Assembly: GCA_955652705.1 (NCBI GenBank)
Contig: CATPBK010000080.1
Coordinates: 34,406 to 98,405, forward strand
Length of the DNA stretch: 64,000 nt
Direction: 5' to 3'
From: Candidatus Dormiibacterota bacterium
GTDB taxonomy: Bacteria > Chloroflexota > Dormibacteria > Dormibacterales > Dormibacteraceae
In this document: piece after piece, positions 30,002 through 41,435 of the stretch
Position numbering within the stretch: position 1 is the stretch's first letter
How the letters are laid out: every line of letters begins with the position of its first letter
Translations under genes and position numbers: made by a program
The notes under the pieces: model-generated
What the model was told of the DNA's origin: nothing
Databases searched by the model: none
Seen by the model: the letters and a program-made list of their open reading frames with translations, nothing else

Positions 30002-30874
30002 TTAGGCTCCGAGCTCCAGGTAGTGGACCCCGGAGTGGCGGAAGAGTCGGGAGCCGCGCTTGGCCAGGAGGTCGGCCATCGACCGGCGGGCAGCCTCGAT
30101 CACCGAGCCCAGCTGGCCACTGGCGGCGTAGCGGTCGACCTCAACCGGCAGCAGCGGGCAGAGGACTGTCAGGCGGGCTCGCTCCTGCAGCCGTTCGAAG
30201 TCGATCAGCATCTGCTGGTGAAGCGTGAGCTGGACGGTCCTGGCCAGCACGTCAGGCCAGGAGTCCAGACGGGTGGGGTCGGGCCGGGTCGCCATCAGGC
30301 TGATGGCGATGACGTCCCGGGCGCCCTGGTTGATGGCGACCGAGATCGGCGTGTTGTTGACGATGCCGCCGTCGTAGTACTCGTGGCCGTCGATGGTGAC
30401 TGGCGGGTAGAGCCCAGGGATGGCGGTCGAAGCCAGCAGGGGCAGCCCGAGCTCCCCGGAGCTGAAGAGGCCGGGGCGCCCCATCCCGAGGTCGGTGACC
30501 ACCACCGTGAGCGGGACGTTGAGCTCTTCGAAGGTAGTCACGCCGGTCAGCGCCCCGACTCTGTTGATCAGTCGCACGACGGCATCCGAGTCGACCAGGT
30601 AAGGCTTCCAGCGCAGGCCTGAGATGGTCATGCCGAGGGCGTGGCGGCGGAAGACGTTGTGGGCCAGGTGGGAAAGCCAGATCCGGCGCAGCATCTGGGC
30701 CCCGGCCAAGGTCGGGTAACCGGCGATGGCGGCGGCGTTGAGCGCGCCCACGCTGGACCCGACCAGCCGGACCGGCGGGTCGACGCCGGCCTCGAAGAGG
30801 GCGAGCATGATGCCGACCTCGGCCGCTCCTCGGGCACCGCCGCCACCGAGCACCCAGGCGCGCCTGCTAGGCAT
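30002..30874 (-). CDS. Patatin-like phospholipase / esterase
   Basis: The 290-residue protein has the complete patatin catalytic set: oxyanion loop [12 protein letters not shown] near the N-terminus, nucleophile Ser in [11 protein letters not shown], and the partner Asp in [11 protein letters not shown]. There is no signal peptide or membrane segment, so it probably acts on lipids from the cytosol. It resembles the RssA/YlbK branch. It sits between ahcY and metK, separated from ahcY by the second copy of the dispersed repeat. Confidence 0.88.
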   Translation of the reverse strand: MPSRRAWVLGGGGARGAAEVGIMLALFEAGVDPPVRLVGSSVGALNAAAIAGYPTLAGAQMLRRIWLSHLAHNVFRRHALGMTISGLRWKPYLVDSDAVVRLINRVGALTGVTTFEELNVPLTVVVTDLGMGRPGLFSSGELGLPLLASTAIPGLYPPVTIDGHEYYDGGIVNNTPISVAINQGARDVIAISLMATRPDPTRLDSWPDVLARTVQLTLHQQMLIDFERLQERARLTVLCPLLPVEVDRYAASGQLGSVIEAARRSMADLLAKRGSRLFRHSGVHYLELGA

Positions 30875-30887
30875 GGGGGAGAAGGAT

Positions 30888-30935
30888 GGGGCCCCGGCCG
30901 CAGGCCAGGGGCGGCCGCGAGTGCGGCCGAAGGGG
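30888..30935 (+). repeat. Dispersed GC-rich repeat, copy B
   Basis: Two mismatches over 48 bases separate it from the copy at 16582-16629. It is followed directly by a G7/C6 hairpin with CGAA-type loop (30939-30956). It lies in the 120-base space between ahcY and the patatin gene. Confidence 0.85.
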
Positions 30936-30994
30936 ATCGGGGGGGCGAAGCCCCCCAGACAAGAGGACCCGAGATTGGCCTCGGGCGTGGTGTG

Positions 30995-32773
<1,779 letters not shown>

Positions 32774-32777
<4 letters not shown>

Positions 32778-33712
32778 GCCGCCACGCTGCGAAAGTAGGG
32801 CAGGGTCAGCTCCAGCCCCTCCGCCAGCGACACCCGCGGCTCCCAGCCGAGCAGCTCGCGGGCCCTCGAGATATCGGGACGCCGCCGCTCCGGGTCGTCC
32901 TCCGGCCGGTCTCGAAAGACGATCTCGCTGCGCGACCCGGTCGCCGCAATGATCGTGCGCGCGAGCTCCAGGATCGTGATCTCCTCCGGGTTGCCCACGT
33001 TGAAGGGCAAGTTCTCCTCGGAGTCGAGCACCGCCAGCAGCCCGCGAACGAGGTCGTCGACGTAGCAGAGGCTGCGCGTCTGGGAGCCGCTGCCATAGAT
33101 CGTCAGCGGCTCACCGGCCAGCGCCTGGGTGATGAAATTGGGGACGACGCGACCGTCGTCGTGGCGCATACCGGGCCCGTAGGTGTTGAAGATGCGGGCG
33201 ATGCGGGTGTCCAGGCGGTGGGCGCGGTGGTACGCCATGGTGAAGGCCTCCGCGCAGCGCTTCGCTTCGTCGTAGCAGCCGCGCGGCCCGATCGGGTTGA
33301 CGTTGCCCCAGTAGGACTCCGGTTGTGGGTGCACGAGCGGGTCCCCGTAGACCTCCGACGTCGAGGCCAGGAGAAAGCGCGCCGCCTTGGCCTTGGCGAG
33401 GCCGAGCAGGTTGTGCGTCCCCAGCGTCCCCACCTTGACGATCTGGATCGGAAAGGCGGGGAAGTCCAGCGGGGACGCGGGCGAGGCCAGGTGCAGGACC
33501 AGGTCGACAGGACCATCGATGCGGATGTCGAGGCTGACGTCGTGTTCACTGAACTCGAACCCGGGCCGCGCCTCGAGGCTGGCCAGGTTCTCCCGCCGGG
33601 AGGTCAGCAGGTTGTCGAGCACGACCACCTGGCAGCCCCGGTCGAGGAGGGCGCGACAGACGTGCGAGCCGATGAATCCGGCCCCGCCGGAGACCACCGC
33701 GCGGGGACTAAT
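32774..33712 (-). CDS. UDP-glucuronate decarboxylase-like SDR (UDP-xylose synthase; apparent ATT start)
   Basis: This 312-residue extended SDR has the NAD loop [10 protein letters not shown], catalytic [10 protein letters not shown] and YDEAKRCAE (Tyr-x3-Lys), and [11 protein letters not shown] with [12 protein letters not shown], all closest to UDP-glucuronate decarboxylases. It lies right behind ugd, which makes UDP-glucuronate, so UDP-xylose production is the natural inference. GTG at 33697 would cut into the first beta strand. ATT, joined to the ugd stop as ATTAG and preceded by GGGGGA, gives a normal N-terminus. Confidence 0.88.
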
Positions 33713-35000
33713 TGCGGCCGATCCCCCTGTAGACGAAGCCCAGGTCGCGCATCTGGGTCGGATCGTAGATGTTGCGGCCGTCGACAACTATCGGACGCCG
33801 CATCGAGCGCCGGACCCGGGCCAGGTCGAGGAGCTTGAACTCGTTCCACTCCGTGATCACCGCGATGGCGTCCGCGCCCCGGGCGACCTGGTATGCGTCG
33901 CGGCGGTAGTTGACGTCGGGCAGGAGGCGCTTGGCCCGGACCATCGCCGCCGGGTCGTAGGCGCGGACCGTCGCGCCTTTGGCGAGGAGCCCGCGGGCGA
34001 TCTCCAGGCTGGGGGCCTCCCGAAGGTCGTCGGTGTTGGGCTTGAAGGCGAGGCCCAGCAGGCCCACGACCTGCCCCCGCAAGGTGCCGAGGCAGTCTTT
34101 GAGCTTTTCGATGACCAGGCGCTGCTGATCCTGGTTGATGTCCATGACCGCGCGCAGCAGCTCCGGGTGATAGCCGTACTCCTTGGCCGTCGCGGCGAGG
34201 GCTTTGACGTCCTTCGGGAAGCAGGAGCCGCCGTAGCCGATGCCCGCCTCCAAAAAGAGGCTCCCGATCCGGCGGTCGAGCCCCATGCCTTCGGAGACGA
34301 CTTTCACGTCGGCGTCGACCCGCTCGCAGATGCGGGCCATCTCGTTGATGAACGAGATCCGCGTGGCCAGGAAGGAGTTGGACGCGTACTTGATCATCTC
34401 GGCGGTGTACATGGTCGTGAGCAGGATCGGGGCGTTGAGCGGCTCGTAGAGCTTGGCGACCAGGTCGGCGGCTTCCCGCCGGTGGGCGCCGATGACGACG
34501 CGGTCGGGGTGCATGAAGTCGGCCAGCGCCGAGCCCTCGCGCAGGAACTCGGGGTTGCTGACCACGTCGAAACGGTGCTCGCCGGCGTGCTTGGCCAGCA
34601 CCTTGCTCACGAAGTCGCCGGTCCCGATCGGAACCGTCGACTTGTTGACGACCACCAGGGGACCATCCATGTTCTCGGCGACCGAGCGGGCGGCTGCCTC
34701 CACGTAACTGAGGTCGGCTGCGCCTTCGGCCCCTTCCGGCGTGGCGACCGCGATGAACGCGTAGTCGGCGCCGGGGATCGCTTCCTCGTAGCAGGTCGTG
34801 AAGCTCAGGCGGCCCGCCCGCGCGTTCCTTTCGACCACTTCCCGCAGCCCCGGCTCATAGATGGGCAGCCGGTGCCGGCGCAGCATCTTGATGCGGTCCT
34901 GGTCGATGTCGACGGCCACCACCTGGTTGCCGAGGTCGGCCAGGCAGGCTGCCGTCGTGAGGCCGACGTATCCGGCTCCGGCCACCGCGACGCGGCTCAT
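33708..35000 (-). CDS. ugd: UDP-glucose 6-dehydrogenase
   Basis: It oxidises UDP-glucose twice to UDP-glucuronate. The 430-residue protein has [18 protein letters not shown], the oxyanion-forming [19 protein letters not shown], and the catalytic Cys in [10 protein letters not shown], then [19 protein letters not shown] is the start. It is first in the minus-strand unit ugd-uxs-apt-ahcY, facing away from the liv operon. Confidence 0.95.
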   Translation of the reverse strand: MSRVAVAGAGYVGLTTAACLADLGNQVVAVDIDQDRIKMLRRHRLPIYEPGLREVVERNARAGRLSFTTCYEEAIPGADYAFIAVATPEGAEGAADLSYVEAAARSVAENMDGPLVVVNKSTVPIGTGDFVSKVLAKHAGEHRFDVVSNPEFLREGSALADFMHPDRVVIGAHRREAADLVAKLYEPLNAPILLTTMYTAEMIKYASNSFLATRISFINEMARICERVDADVKVVSEGMGLDRRIGSLFLEAGIGYGGSCFPKDVKALAATAKEYGYHPELLRAVMDINQDQQRLVIEKLKDCLGTLRGQVVGLLGLAFKPNTDDLREAPSLEIARGLLAKGATVRAYDPAAMVRAKRLLPDVNYRRDAYQVARGADAIAVITEWNEFKLLDLARVRRSMRRPIVVDGRNIYDPTQMRDLGFVYRGIGRN

Positions 35001-35077
35001 AGCGCGGCTATCCTACCGGGCTCCGCCGCAACCAAACCGCGCGGCGCGCGGGCGTTGCGGCGGCTGACGATGCCCGC

Positions 35078-35107
35078 TTGACTTAATGACGCCACGGAGT
35101 CGATAGT
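35078..35107 (+). promoter_or_regulatory. Probable promoter of the liv operon
   Basis: TTGACT (35078-35083) and GATAGT (35102-35107) are 18 bases apart. The livK-like gene starts about 115 bases further on. The rest of the 224-base spacer behind ugd holds no other recognised element. Confidence 0.5.
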
Positions 35108-35224
35108 TCTGATCGGAGTATTCCGGCCACCCCAAAGTGGCTGCATTCGCCGTCGGCGCACTCTCGCCCCGGCCACCCCGGGAAGAGGGCGGCGAGCCTC
35201 TCAGGCAAGACAAGGGGGAATCAC

Positions 35225-36514
35225 ATGATTCGAAGACGGGGGCTCACGGTCCTCATGATCGCGGCGCCGCTCGCAATTTTGGCTGCCGCGTGCGGCGGCG
35301 GCACCAGCGGGGGAACCTCCTCGGCGTGCAACCCGAACGCCGTTTCAGCCGTGCCGGCGAGCGGCGGTTCAGCGCTCGCGGCGGCGGCCACAGCCCGGCT
35401 CATGGCTTACAAGCCGTCTGACCCGGTCCTCAAGATCGGGTTCATCGGGATGCTGGCCGGCAAGTACCAGAACTACGGCATCGACGCCAAGAACGGCGCC
35501 CAGCTGGCCATCGATCAGATCAACTCCGCCGGCGGAGTCCAGTACCAGGGCACCGCATACACATTCCAGCTCGACCCCGTTGATGACAACGCCGACGCGA
35601 CGCAGGGCGCTCAAAACGCGCAAAAGCTGGTCGACGACCAGGTTGTGGCGGTGATCGGCGGCATCTTCTCGACAGCGACCATCGCCGAGTCGAAGATCTT
35701 CAACGACAACGGCATCGCCCAGATCTCACCTTCGGCAACCAACCCGAAGTACACCGCCCAGGGCTTCAAGACCGCCTTCCGGGTGATCGGCAACGACACT
35801 GCACAGGGCAAAACCGACGCCGACTTCACCGTCAAGACCCTTGGCTGCAAGAACGTCGCCATCCTGGACGACAAGAGCACTTACGGGCAGGGACTGGCGG
35901 ACTCGGTTAATACCTCGATCCCGAGCGCCGGGGGCAAGATCGTGGCTCGGGAGCACCTCGACGCCACCGCCAGCGACTTCACGGCCCAGCTGACGACGAT
36001 CAAGGGCAAGCACCCGGACGCCATCTTCTACGGTGGTTACTCGGCGCAGGCCGGACCTCTCACCTCGCAGGCTCGCAAGCTTGGCATCAAGGTGCCTTTC
36101 GTCATGGGTGACGGCTGCGAGGACAGCGACTACACGAAGCTGGCCGGAGCCGATGCTGACGGCAACTTCGCCTCCAACGGCGGACCGGCGCAGAACCTGA
36201 TGAGCGGGTTCACTGATTTCAACACCAAGTTCAAGGCGAAGTACAGCCAGGACGTCTTCCAGTACGCGCCGCAGGCTTTTGATGCCGCGAACATCATCAT
36301 GAGCGCCGTCAAGACGGCCGGCGGAGGTGGCGGTGATGTCAAGGCCGCCAGGGCTGCCATCCTCGGCGCGGTTGCCGCGACGAAGGACTACAAGGGCTTG
36401 GTCCAGTCCTACACGTTCGACAGCAAAGGCGACATCACAACCAGCATCTTCACGGTCTACAAGGTGGAGAGCGGAAACTTCAAGGCCGTCAAGGCCATCA
36501 CGACCGGCCCCTAG
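35225..36514 (+). CDS. livK: Branched-chain amino acid ABC transporter, substrate-binding lipoprotein
   Basis: The 429-residue protein has a lipoprotein signal ending in the lipobox LAAACGG, a Ser/Ala-rich linker, then the type I periplasmic-binding fold (LKIGFIGMLAGKYQNYGID; NGAQLAIDQINSAGG; VVAVIGGIFST; DDKSTYGQGLAD). GGGGGA precedes the ATG. It heads a full liv set on the plus strand. Ligand preference among leucine, isoleucine, valine, amides or urea cannot be read from sequence. Confidence 0.92.
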   Translation: MIRRRGLTVLMIAAPLAILAAACGGGTSGGTSSACNPNAVSAVPASGGSALAAAATARLMAYKPSDPVLKIGFIGMLAGKYQNYGIDAKNGAQLAIDQINSAGGVQYQGTAYTFQLDPVDDNADATQGAQNAQKLVDDQVVAVIGGIFSTATIAESKIFNDNGIAQISPSATNPKYTAQGFKTAFRVIGNDTAQGKTDADFTVKTLGCKNVAILDDKSTYGQGLADSVNTSIPSAGGKIVAREHLDATASDFTAQLTTIKGKHPDAIFYGGYSAQAGPLTSQARKLGIKVPFVMGDGCEDSDYTKLAGADADGNFASNGGPAQNLMSGFTDFNTKFKAKYSQDVFQYAPQAFDAANIIMSAVKTAGGGGGDVKAARAAILGAVAATKDYKGLVQSYTFDSKGDITTSIFTVYKVESGNFKAVKAITTGP

Positions 36515-36524
36515 CAGTGTCGAC

Positions 36525-36558
36525 AAGAGGGGCAGGCTTGCCAATGCCTGCCCCTCTT
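36525..36558 (+). terminator. Hairpin between the binding protein and permease genes
   Basis: A perfect 13-base stem (36525-36537 pairs with 36546-36558; arm AAGAGGGGCAGGC) has an 8-base loop and only a short pyrimidine tail. Placed just behind the livK stop, it would favour more binding protein than membrane subunits by partial termination or by protecting the upstream mRNA. Confidence 0.75.
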
Positions 36559-36583
36559 CCGTTCAAACCTCTTTGAGGAAGAA

Positions 36584-37555
36584 ATGCAGCGCTGCCTGGA
36601 CCTGCTCACCTCTGGGCTGACCCCCGAAGGCATCCTCCAACAGCTCATCAACGGGGTCACCCTGGGCAGCGTGTACGCGCTGATCGCGCTCGGCTACAGC
36701 ATGGTCTACGGCGTCCTCGAGCTGATCAACTTCGCGCACGGTGACGTCTTCATGATCGGGACGTTCGTGGTGCTCGGCGTGACCGGCCAGTTCGGGCTGA
36801 CGGGAAGATCCTCGCTCGCGCTCGTGATACCAGTGCTTCTGCTGGCGATGATCGCCGCGATGGCTCTCTGCGCAGTGCTCGGCTTCACGATCGAGAAGGT
36901 CGCCTACCGGCCACTCCGGCGGGCCCCTCGCCTGGCCCCGCTCATCAGCGCGATCGGAGTCAGCTTCTTTTTACAGGCTTGGATTGCGACTTATGTCTCC
37001 TCCCGCGACCACACTCTGCCCAACCTGCTCGCCGGCGACATCCCGCTCTATGGGGACGTGAGCCTTCGCTACGTACAGGTCCTGATGCTGGTCTCGTCGG
37101 TCGTGATGATGGTCGGCCTTCAGCAGCTCGTGCGGCGGACGTCGCTCGGCCGCGGCATGCGAGCCGTGGCGCAGGACCGCGAGGCGGCCGAGCTGATGGG
37201 CGTGAACATGGACCGGGTGATCTCGTTCACCTTCATCATCGGCTCCGCCCTGGCGGGAGTTGCAGCATTGCTCTGGATGCTCAACTACTCGACCAACCAG
37301 AGCATCGGCTTCATCGCCGGGCTGAAGGCGTTCGCGGCAGCGGTCATCGGGGGCATCGGCAACATCCCGGGCGCCATGCTGGGGGGCTTTCTGCTCGGCC
37401 TGGCGGAATCACTGGGAGCGGCCTACGTCAGCAATGTGAGCTGCGGGATCTTCTCCTCGGCTTATGAGGACGTGTTCGCCTTCGCTTTCCTGATCCTGAT
37501 GCTGGTCTTCCGGCCCTCGGGCATCATCCGCGAACGCGTCAGCCAGCGCGCATGA
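36584..37555 (+). CDS. livH: Branched-chain amino acid ABC transporter permease LivH
   Basis: This 323-residue permease has about eight transmembrane segments and the LivH hallmarks: NGVTLGSVYALIALGYSMVYG near the N-terminus, RGMRAVAQDREAAELMGV as cytoplasmic coupling loop, and GGIGNIPGAMLGG. AGGAAGA precedes the ATG. It shares an ATGA overlap with livM. Confidence 0.95.
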   Translation: MQRCLDLLTSGLTPEGILQQLINGVTLGSVYALIALGYSMVYGVLELINFAHGDVFMIGTFVVLGVTGQFGLTGRSSLALVIPVLLLAMIAAMALCAVLGFTIEKVAYRPLRRAPRLAPLISAIGVSFFLQAWIATYVSSRDHTLPNLLAGDIPLYGDVSLRYVQVLMLVSSVVMMVGLQQLVRRTSLGRGMRAVAQDREAAELMGVNMDRVISFTFIIGSALAGVAALLWMLNYSTNQSIGFIAGLKAFAAAVIGGIGNIPGAMLGGFLLGLAESLGAAYVSNVSCGIFSSAYEDVFAFAFLILMLVFRPSGIIRERVSQRA

Positions 37556-38832
37556 GCAGCTTTATCGACGCTCTTGTGGCCCTCTTGCACGGGCCCTTCG
37601 GCAACCACCCCTTCGCGGTCCTGGCCTGGCAGGTCCTGCTCGCAGGGGCCGCGTACTTGATGGTGAGGCTTGTGCGCGGCCGGGTGCCGCGACAGGCTAC
37701 GGCGCCGTTACGCTTGGCCGGCAAAGGCGCTTCGGTCGTGCTCCGTAACCGGTATGCACTGCTGCTGATCGGCCTCCTGCTGCCGCTCGTCGAGCTGCTC
37801 ACCGGCGGCTACCTACTCTCGGTGACCTACAGCATCGAGCTCTACGTCCTGCTGGCGGTCGGCCTCAACATCGTGGTCGGCTTCACCGGCCTTCTAGACC
37901 TCGGGTACGTAGCCTTCTTCGCGGTCGGCGCTTACGTGTACGGCCTGTTCGCCTCCCCCCAGCTGTACGAGATCACCAAACAAACCACGTACTTCCTGGT
38001 CGCGCAGAGCGCGCTTGGTCCGGAGCCCGGCTTTCACATCTCGATGTTGGTGCTGCTGCCGGTCGCGGGCGCCGCGGCGGCGCTCTTCGGAGTTTTGATC
38101 GGCATCCCCACACTGCGCTTGCGCGGCGACTACCTCGCCATCGTCACACTCGGATTCGGCGAGATCACCAGGATTTTCGCCAACAACCTCGACCAGCCCA
38201 TCAACATCACGAACGGTCCCAACGGAGTCATCAACATCGATCCGATCACGATCGGCAATTACAGCTTCGGCAGCCCCCAGAACCACCTTGGCCCATTTCA
38301 GATACCGCCCTTCCTGAACTACTACTACCTGGTCCTGCTCCTGATCCTGCTCACGGTTTTCATCGTCAGCCGCCTCGAGCACTCCCGGGTGGGACGCGCC
38401 TGGGCCGCGATTCGCGAAGACGAGACAGCTGCCCAAGTGGCGGGTATCAACACGCGCAATCTGAAGCTGCTCGCCTACGCGTCAGGGGGCTTTTTCGGCG
38501 GCATGGCGGGCGCGATCTACGCGGCCGGGCAACACCTGATCGCGCCTGACTCCTTCCAGCTCTTCGTGTCGATCCTGGTGCTTTGCATGGTCGTCGCCGG
38601 TGGCATGGGCAGCATCCCGGGAGCAGTGGTGGGAGCGATCGTCATCGGGGCCTTGTACTTCTTCACCCCCCAGCTGCTCTACCTGCGCATCCTCGTCTTC
38701 GGCGCCTTGCTCGTGCTCCTGATCATCGTGCGGCCCCAGGGCTTCCTGCCCAGCGCCCAGCGCGAGAGGGAGCTCGAGGAGACCGATGAAGATCCCTCGC
38801 TTGTGGCGCCGGCGCCGGGCCCGGCGCCATGA
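37552..38832 (+). CDS. livM: Branched-chain amino acid ABC transporter permease LivM
   Basis: The 426-residue second permease has an N-terminal extension of about 90 residues with extra hydrophobic segments, then the LivM core (VGLNIVVGFTGLLDLGYVAFF; LRGDYLAIVTLGFGEI; RVGRAWAAIREDETAAQVAGIN). It pairs with LivH to form the channel. It overlaps both neighbours by four bases, so membrane and ATPase parts are translated together. Confidence 0.94.
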   Translation: MSSFIDALVALLHGPFGNHPFAVLAWQVLLAGAAYLMVRLVRGRVPRQATAPLRLAGKGASVVLRNRYALLLIGLLLPLVELLTGGYLLSVTYSIELYVLLAVGLNIVVGFTGLLDLGYVAFFAVGAYVYGLFASPQLYEITKQTTYFLVAQSALGPEPGFHISMLVLLPVAGAAAALFGVLIGIPTLRLRGDYLAIVTLGFGEITRIFANNLDQPINITNGPNGVINIDPITIGNYSFGSPQNHLGPFQIPPFLNYYYLVLLLILLTVFIVSRLEHSRVGRAWAAIREDETAAQVAGINTRNLKLLAYASGGFFGGMAGAIYAAGQHLIAPDSFQLFVSILVLCMVVAGGMGSIPGAVVGAIVIGALYFFTPQLLYLRILVFGALLVLLIIVRPQGFLPSAQRERELEETDEDPSLVAPAPGPAP

Positions 38833-39593
38833 CGCCCATGCTCGAGCTGAAGACAGTTCGCAAAGAGTTCGGCGGCCTGGTCGCCGTCAACGACGTCGAC
38901 CTCTCGGTGAGCGAGGGCGAGATCTTCAGCCTGATCGGACCCAACGGAGCCGGCAAGACAACCGTCTTCAACCTGGTCACCGGGCTCGACGTGCCGACCT
39001 CGGGGACGATCACGTTCAGCGGCCGGGCCATCGCCGGCCTCAAACCCCACGTTCTGGCCCAGCTCGGCATCGCCCGGACCTTCCAGAACATCCGGCTCTT
39101 CGGCAACATGAGCGTCCTCGGCAACGTGCTGGTCGGCCGCCACGCGCGTCTGCACGCGGCGTATTGGAAGGCTGTGGTGCGCACTCGGGACGAGCGCGAG
39201 GAAGAGAAGAACGCCCGCGAGAAGGCGCGCGAGTACCTCGAGTTCGTCGGCCTCCGGCGCCGCCACCAGGATCTGGCCAACAACCTCCCCTACGGCCTGC
39301 AGCGGCGGCTGGAGATAGCCCGAGCGCTGGCGAGCGAGCCGCGCCTGCTCCTGCTGGATGAGCCCGCGGCCGGCACCAACCCGCAGGAGAAGGCAGCGCT
39401 CGCCGAGCTCATGCGTGCCATTCGCGACCGCGGCATCACGCTTTTCCTGATCGAGCACGACATGAAAGTCGTGATGGGAATCTCGGACCGAGTCGCGGTG
39501 CTCGACTACGGCGAAAAGATCGCCGAAGGCGTCCCCGAGGACGTGCGCAACAACCGCCGCGTGATCGAAGCCTATCTGGGCAAGGGCGCTTGA
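38829..39593 (+). CDS. livG: Branched-chain amino acid ABC transporter ATPase LivG
   Basis: The 254-residue ATPase has Walker A GPNGAGKTT, the signature region YGLQRRLEIARAL, Walker B LLLLDEPAAG and the LivG-specific C-terminus YGEKIAEGVPEDVRN. It energises import through LivHM. It ends in a TTGA overlap with livF. Confidence 0.95.
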   Translation: MTPMLELKTVRKEFGGLVAVNDVDLSVSEGEIFSLIGPNGAGKTTVFNLVTGLDVPTSGTITFSGRAIAGLKPHVLAQLGIARTFQNIRLFGNMSVLGNVLVGRHARLHAAYWKAVVRTRDEREEEKNAREKAREYLEFVGLRRRHQDLANNLPYGLQRRLEIARALASEPRLLLLDEPAAGTNPQEKAALAELMRAIRDRGITLFLIEHDMKVVMGISDRVAVLDYGEKIAEGVPEDVRNNRRVIEAYLGKGA

Positions 39594-40324
39594 GCGACAG
39601 CAGCTCCGACGGCAGCGCCTTCCTCGAAGTGACGGGCCTAGAGGTCGCCTACGGCAAGATCGTCGCCTTGCGAGGGGTGAGCTTGAACATCAGCCGAGGC
39701 GAGATCGTCACCCTGATCGGCGCCAACGGCGCCGGCAAGTCGACCACTGTGCGGACGCTGGCGGGCCTGATGCGGCCGCTTAAGGGTCGGGTTGTCTTCG
39801 ATGGCAAGGAGACGACAGGACGGCCGGCGGAGGCCATCGTCCGCCGCGGGCTTTGCCTGGCGCCGGAGGGCAGGCGGCTCTTCCCGCGGATGAGCGTCCA
39901 CGAGAACCTGCTGATGGGCGCCTACACGCGCCGCGACCGTGACGGGGTGCGGGCGGACATGGAGCGTGGATTCACGCTTTTCCCGCGCCTCAAGGAGCGC
40001 TCAACCCAGCTGGCGGGGACCCTGTCAGGCGGTGAGCAGCAGATGCTGGCAATCGCGCGTGCGCTGATGTCCAGACCGCGCCTGCTGATGCTCGACGAGC
40101 CGTCGCTGGGGCTCGCCCCGATCCTGGTCGAGACCATCTTCGCGATCATCCGCGACATCAACAAGCAGGGCACGTCGATCCTTTTGGTGGAGCAGAACGC
40201 GCGCCAGGCCCTGCAGGTCGCGCACCGTGGGTACGTGCTCGAAACCGGGGAGATAGTTCACACGGGCACCGGAAAAGAGTTGCTCGAGTCGGCGGAGGTC
40301 CAGAAGGCTTACCTGGGGATGTGA
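39590..40324 (+). CDS. livF: Branched-chain amino acid ABC transporter ATPase LivF
   Basis: The 244-residue second ATPase has Walker A GANGAGKST, signature LSGGEQQMLAIARAL and Walker B LLMLDEPSLGLAP. TTG is the start. It closes the liv operon, followed after 22 bases by the end of a convergent glycosyltransferase gene. Confidence 0.95.
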   Translation: MSDSSSDGSAFLEVTGLEVAYGKIVALRGVSLNISRGEIVTLIGANGAGKSTTVRTLAGLMRPLKGRVVFDGKETTGRPAEAIVRRGLCLAPEGRRLFPRMSVHENLLMGAYTRRDRDGVRADMERGFTLFPRLKERSTQLAGTLSGGEQQMLAIARALMSRPRLLMLDEPSLGLAPILVETIFAIIRDINKQGTSILLVEQNARQALQVAHRGYVLETGEIVHTGTGKELLESAEVQKAYLGM

Positions 40325-40346
40325 CCGGCGACCAGTCAACGCGGGG

Positions 40347-41435
40347 TTATCCAGAACCCCCTGTCAGGTCTCGATAGGCGGCGATGGTCTCCCGGGCCGC
40401 CTTCTCCCAGCTGAAGCTCCGGGCCCGGCTCAGGCCGGAGTTGCGGGCCTGTGACCGCTGTGGCTCCGTCAGGAGCGCCGCCGCGGCCCGTCCGAGTGCC
40501 TCAGCGTCCCGGTTGGCGACCAGGGTCCCCGCGTCGCCCACGATCTCCGGCAGGCTGGAGTTGCGGTAGGCGGCCACCGGGCAGCCACAGCCCATCGCCT
40601 CCAGCGCCGGCAGCCCGAAGCCCTCGTAGAGGCTTGGGAAGACCAGGCAGGCGGCGGCGGAGAGAAGGTCGGCCAGGGCCTCATCGTCGACATAGCCGAG
40701 CATCCGGGCGCCGCCCATGTCGGCCGGCGCCTGGCGTCCGGAATCGCCCGCCACCAACAAGTCCAGGTCGGCACCCGTAGCGCGCGCCGCCGCCCAGGCG
40801 CGAAGCAGCCCCGGCGGATCCTTGCGCACGTCCAGGGCGCCCACGAAGACCAGGTAGGGCTTGCTGATGCCCCAGCGCTGGCCCACCCGTCCGGGAGCAC
40901 CGTCGCGGGGCCGAAAGGCTGGGTCGAGACCCTCGTAGACCACGCGCACCCGCTCGGCTTGCGCACCGACCAGGCGCCGGATGTCGGCCGCGGTCGCCTG
41001 GGAGACGGCCAGCAGCAGATCCGCCCGGGGCAGGAGCCGCCGCGCGGTGCGAAAGCGGAGGCGCTCGCCGGCCATCCGCCAGCCCCCGAACGCCCAGGGG
41101 ATGAGGTCGTGGACTGTGACCACGACCGGGCACGGGGACCGGCCCGGGAGCGTCAGGTGGAGGGCGTGGTAGAGGGAAGGCCGGATTTTGCGCAGGTCGG
41201 CGACCAGCGCCACCGAGTCCTCGTAGCCGGCCAGCCGGCCGCGGTAGCGGCGCCGGGTCGCGTAGAGCTTGACCCCGGTGGGAACCTCCGGGTCGGGGAG
41301 GCCGCCGTCGATCAGCACGTCGTAGTCGAGGCCGGCTTCGGCCAGCGCTCGCAGCAGGCCCCGCGCATAGCGCCCGATGCCGCGCCGGGCGCTCGGACCC
41401 TGCAGGGAACGGGCGTCGAGGAGAGGCTTACTCAC
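40347..41435 (-). CDS. Glycosyltransferase family 4 (GT-B fold)
   Basis: The 362-residue protein has an N-terminal acceptor domain (LLDARSLQGPSARRGIGRYARG) and a C-terminal donor domain with YLVFVGALDVRKDPPGLL, PSLYEGFGLPALEAMGCG and PVAAYRNSSLPEIVGDAG, the GT4 E-x7-E pattern. It is close to bacterial mannosyltransferases. The GTG start overlaps the previous GT4 gene by eight bases. It likely adds a sugar to a surface glycan precursor on the inner membrane face. Confidence 0.88.
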   Translation of the reverse strand: MSKPLLDARSLQGPSARRGIGRYARGLLRALAEAGLDYDVLIDGGLPDPEVPTGVKLYATRRRYRGRLAGYEDSVALVADLRKIRPSLYHALHLTLPGRSPCPVVVTVHDLIPWAFGGWRMAGERLRFRTARRLLPRADLLLAVSQATAADIRRLVGAQAERVRVVYEGLDPAFRPRDGAPGRVGQRWGISKPYLVFVGALDVRKDPPGLLRAWAAARATGADLDLLVAGDSGRQAPADMGGARMLGYVDDEALADLLSAAACLVFPSLYEGFGLPALEAMGCGCPVAAYRNSSLPEIVGDAGTLVANRDAEALGRAAAALLTEPQRSQARNSGLSRARSFSWEKAARETIAAYRDLTGGSG

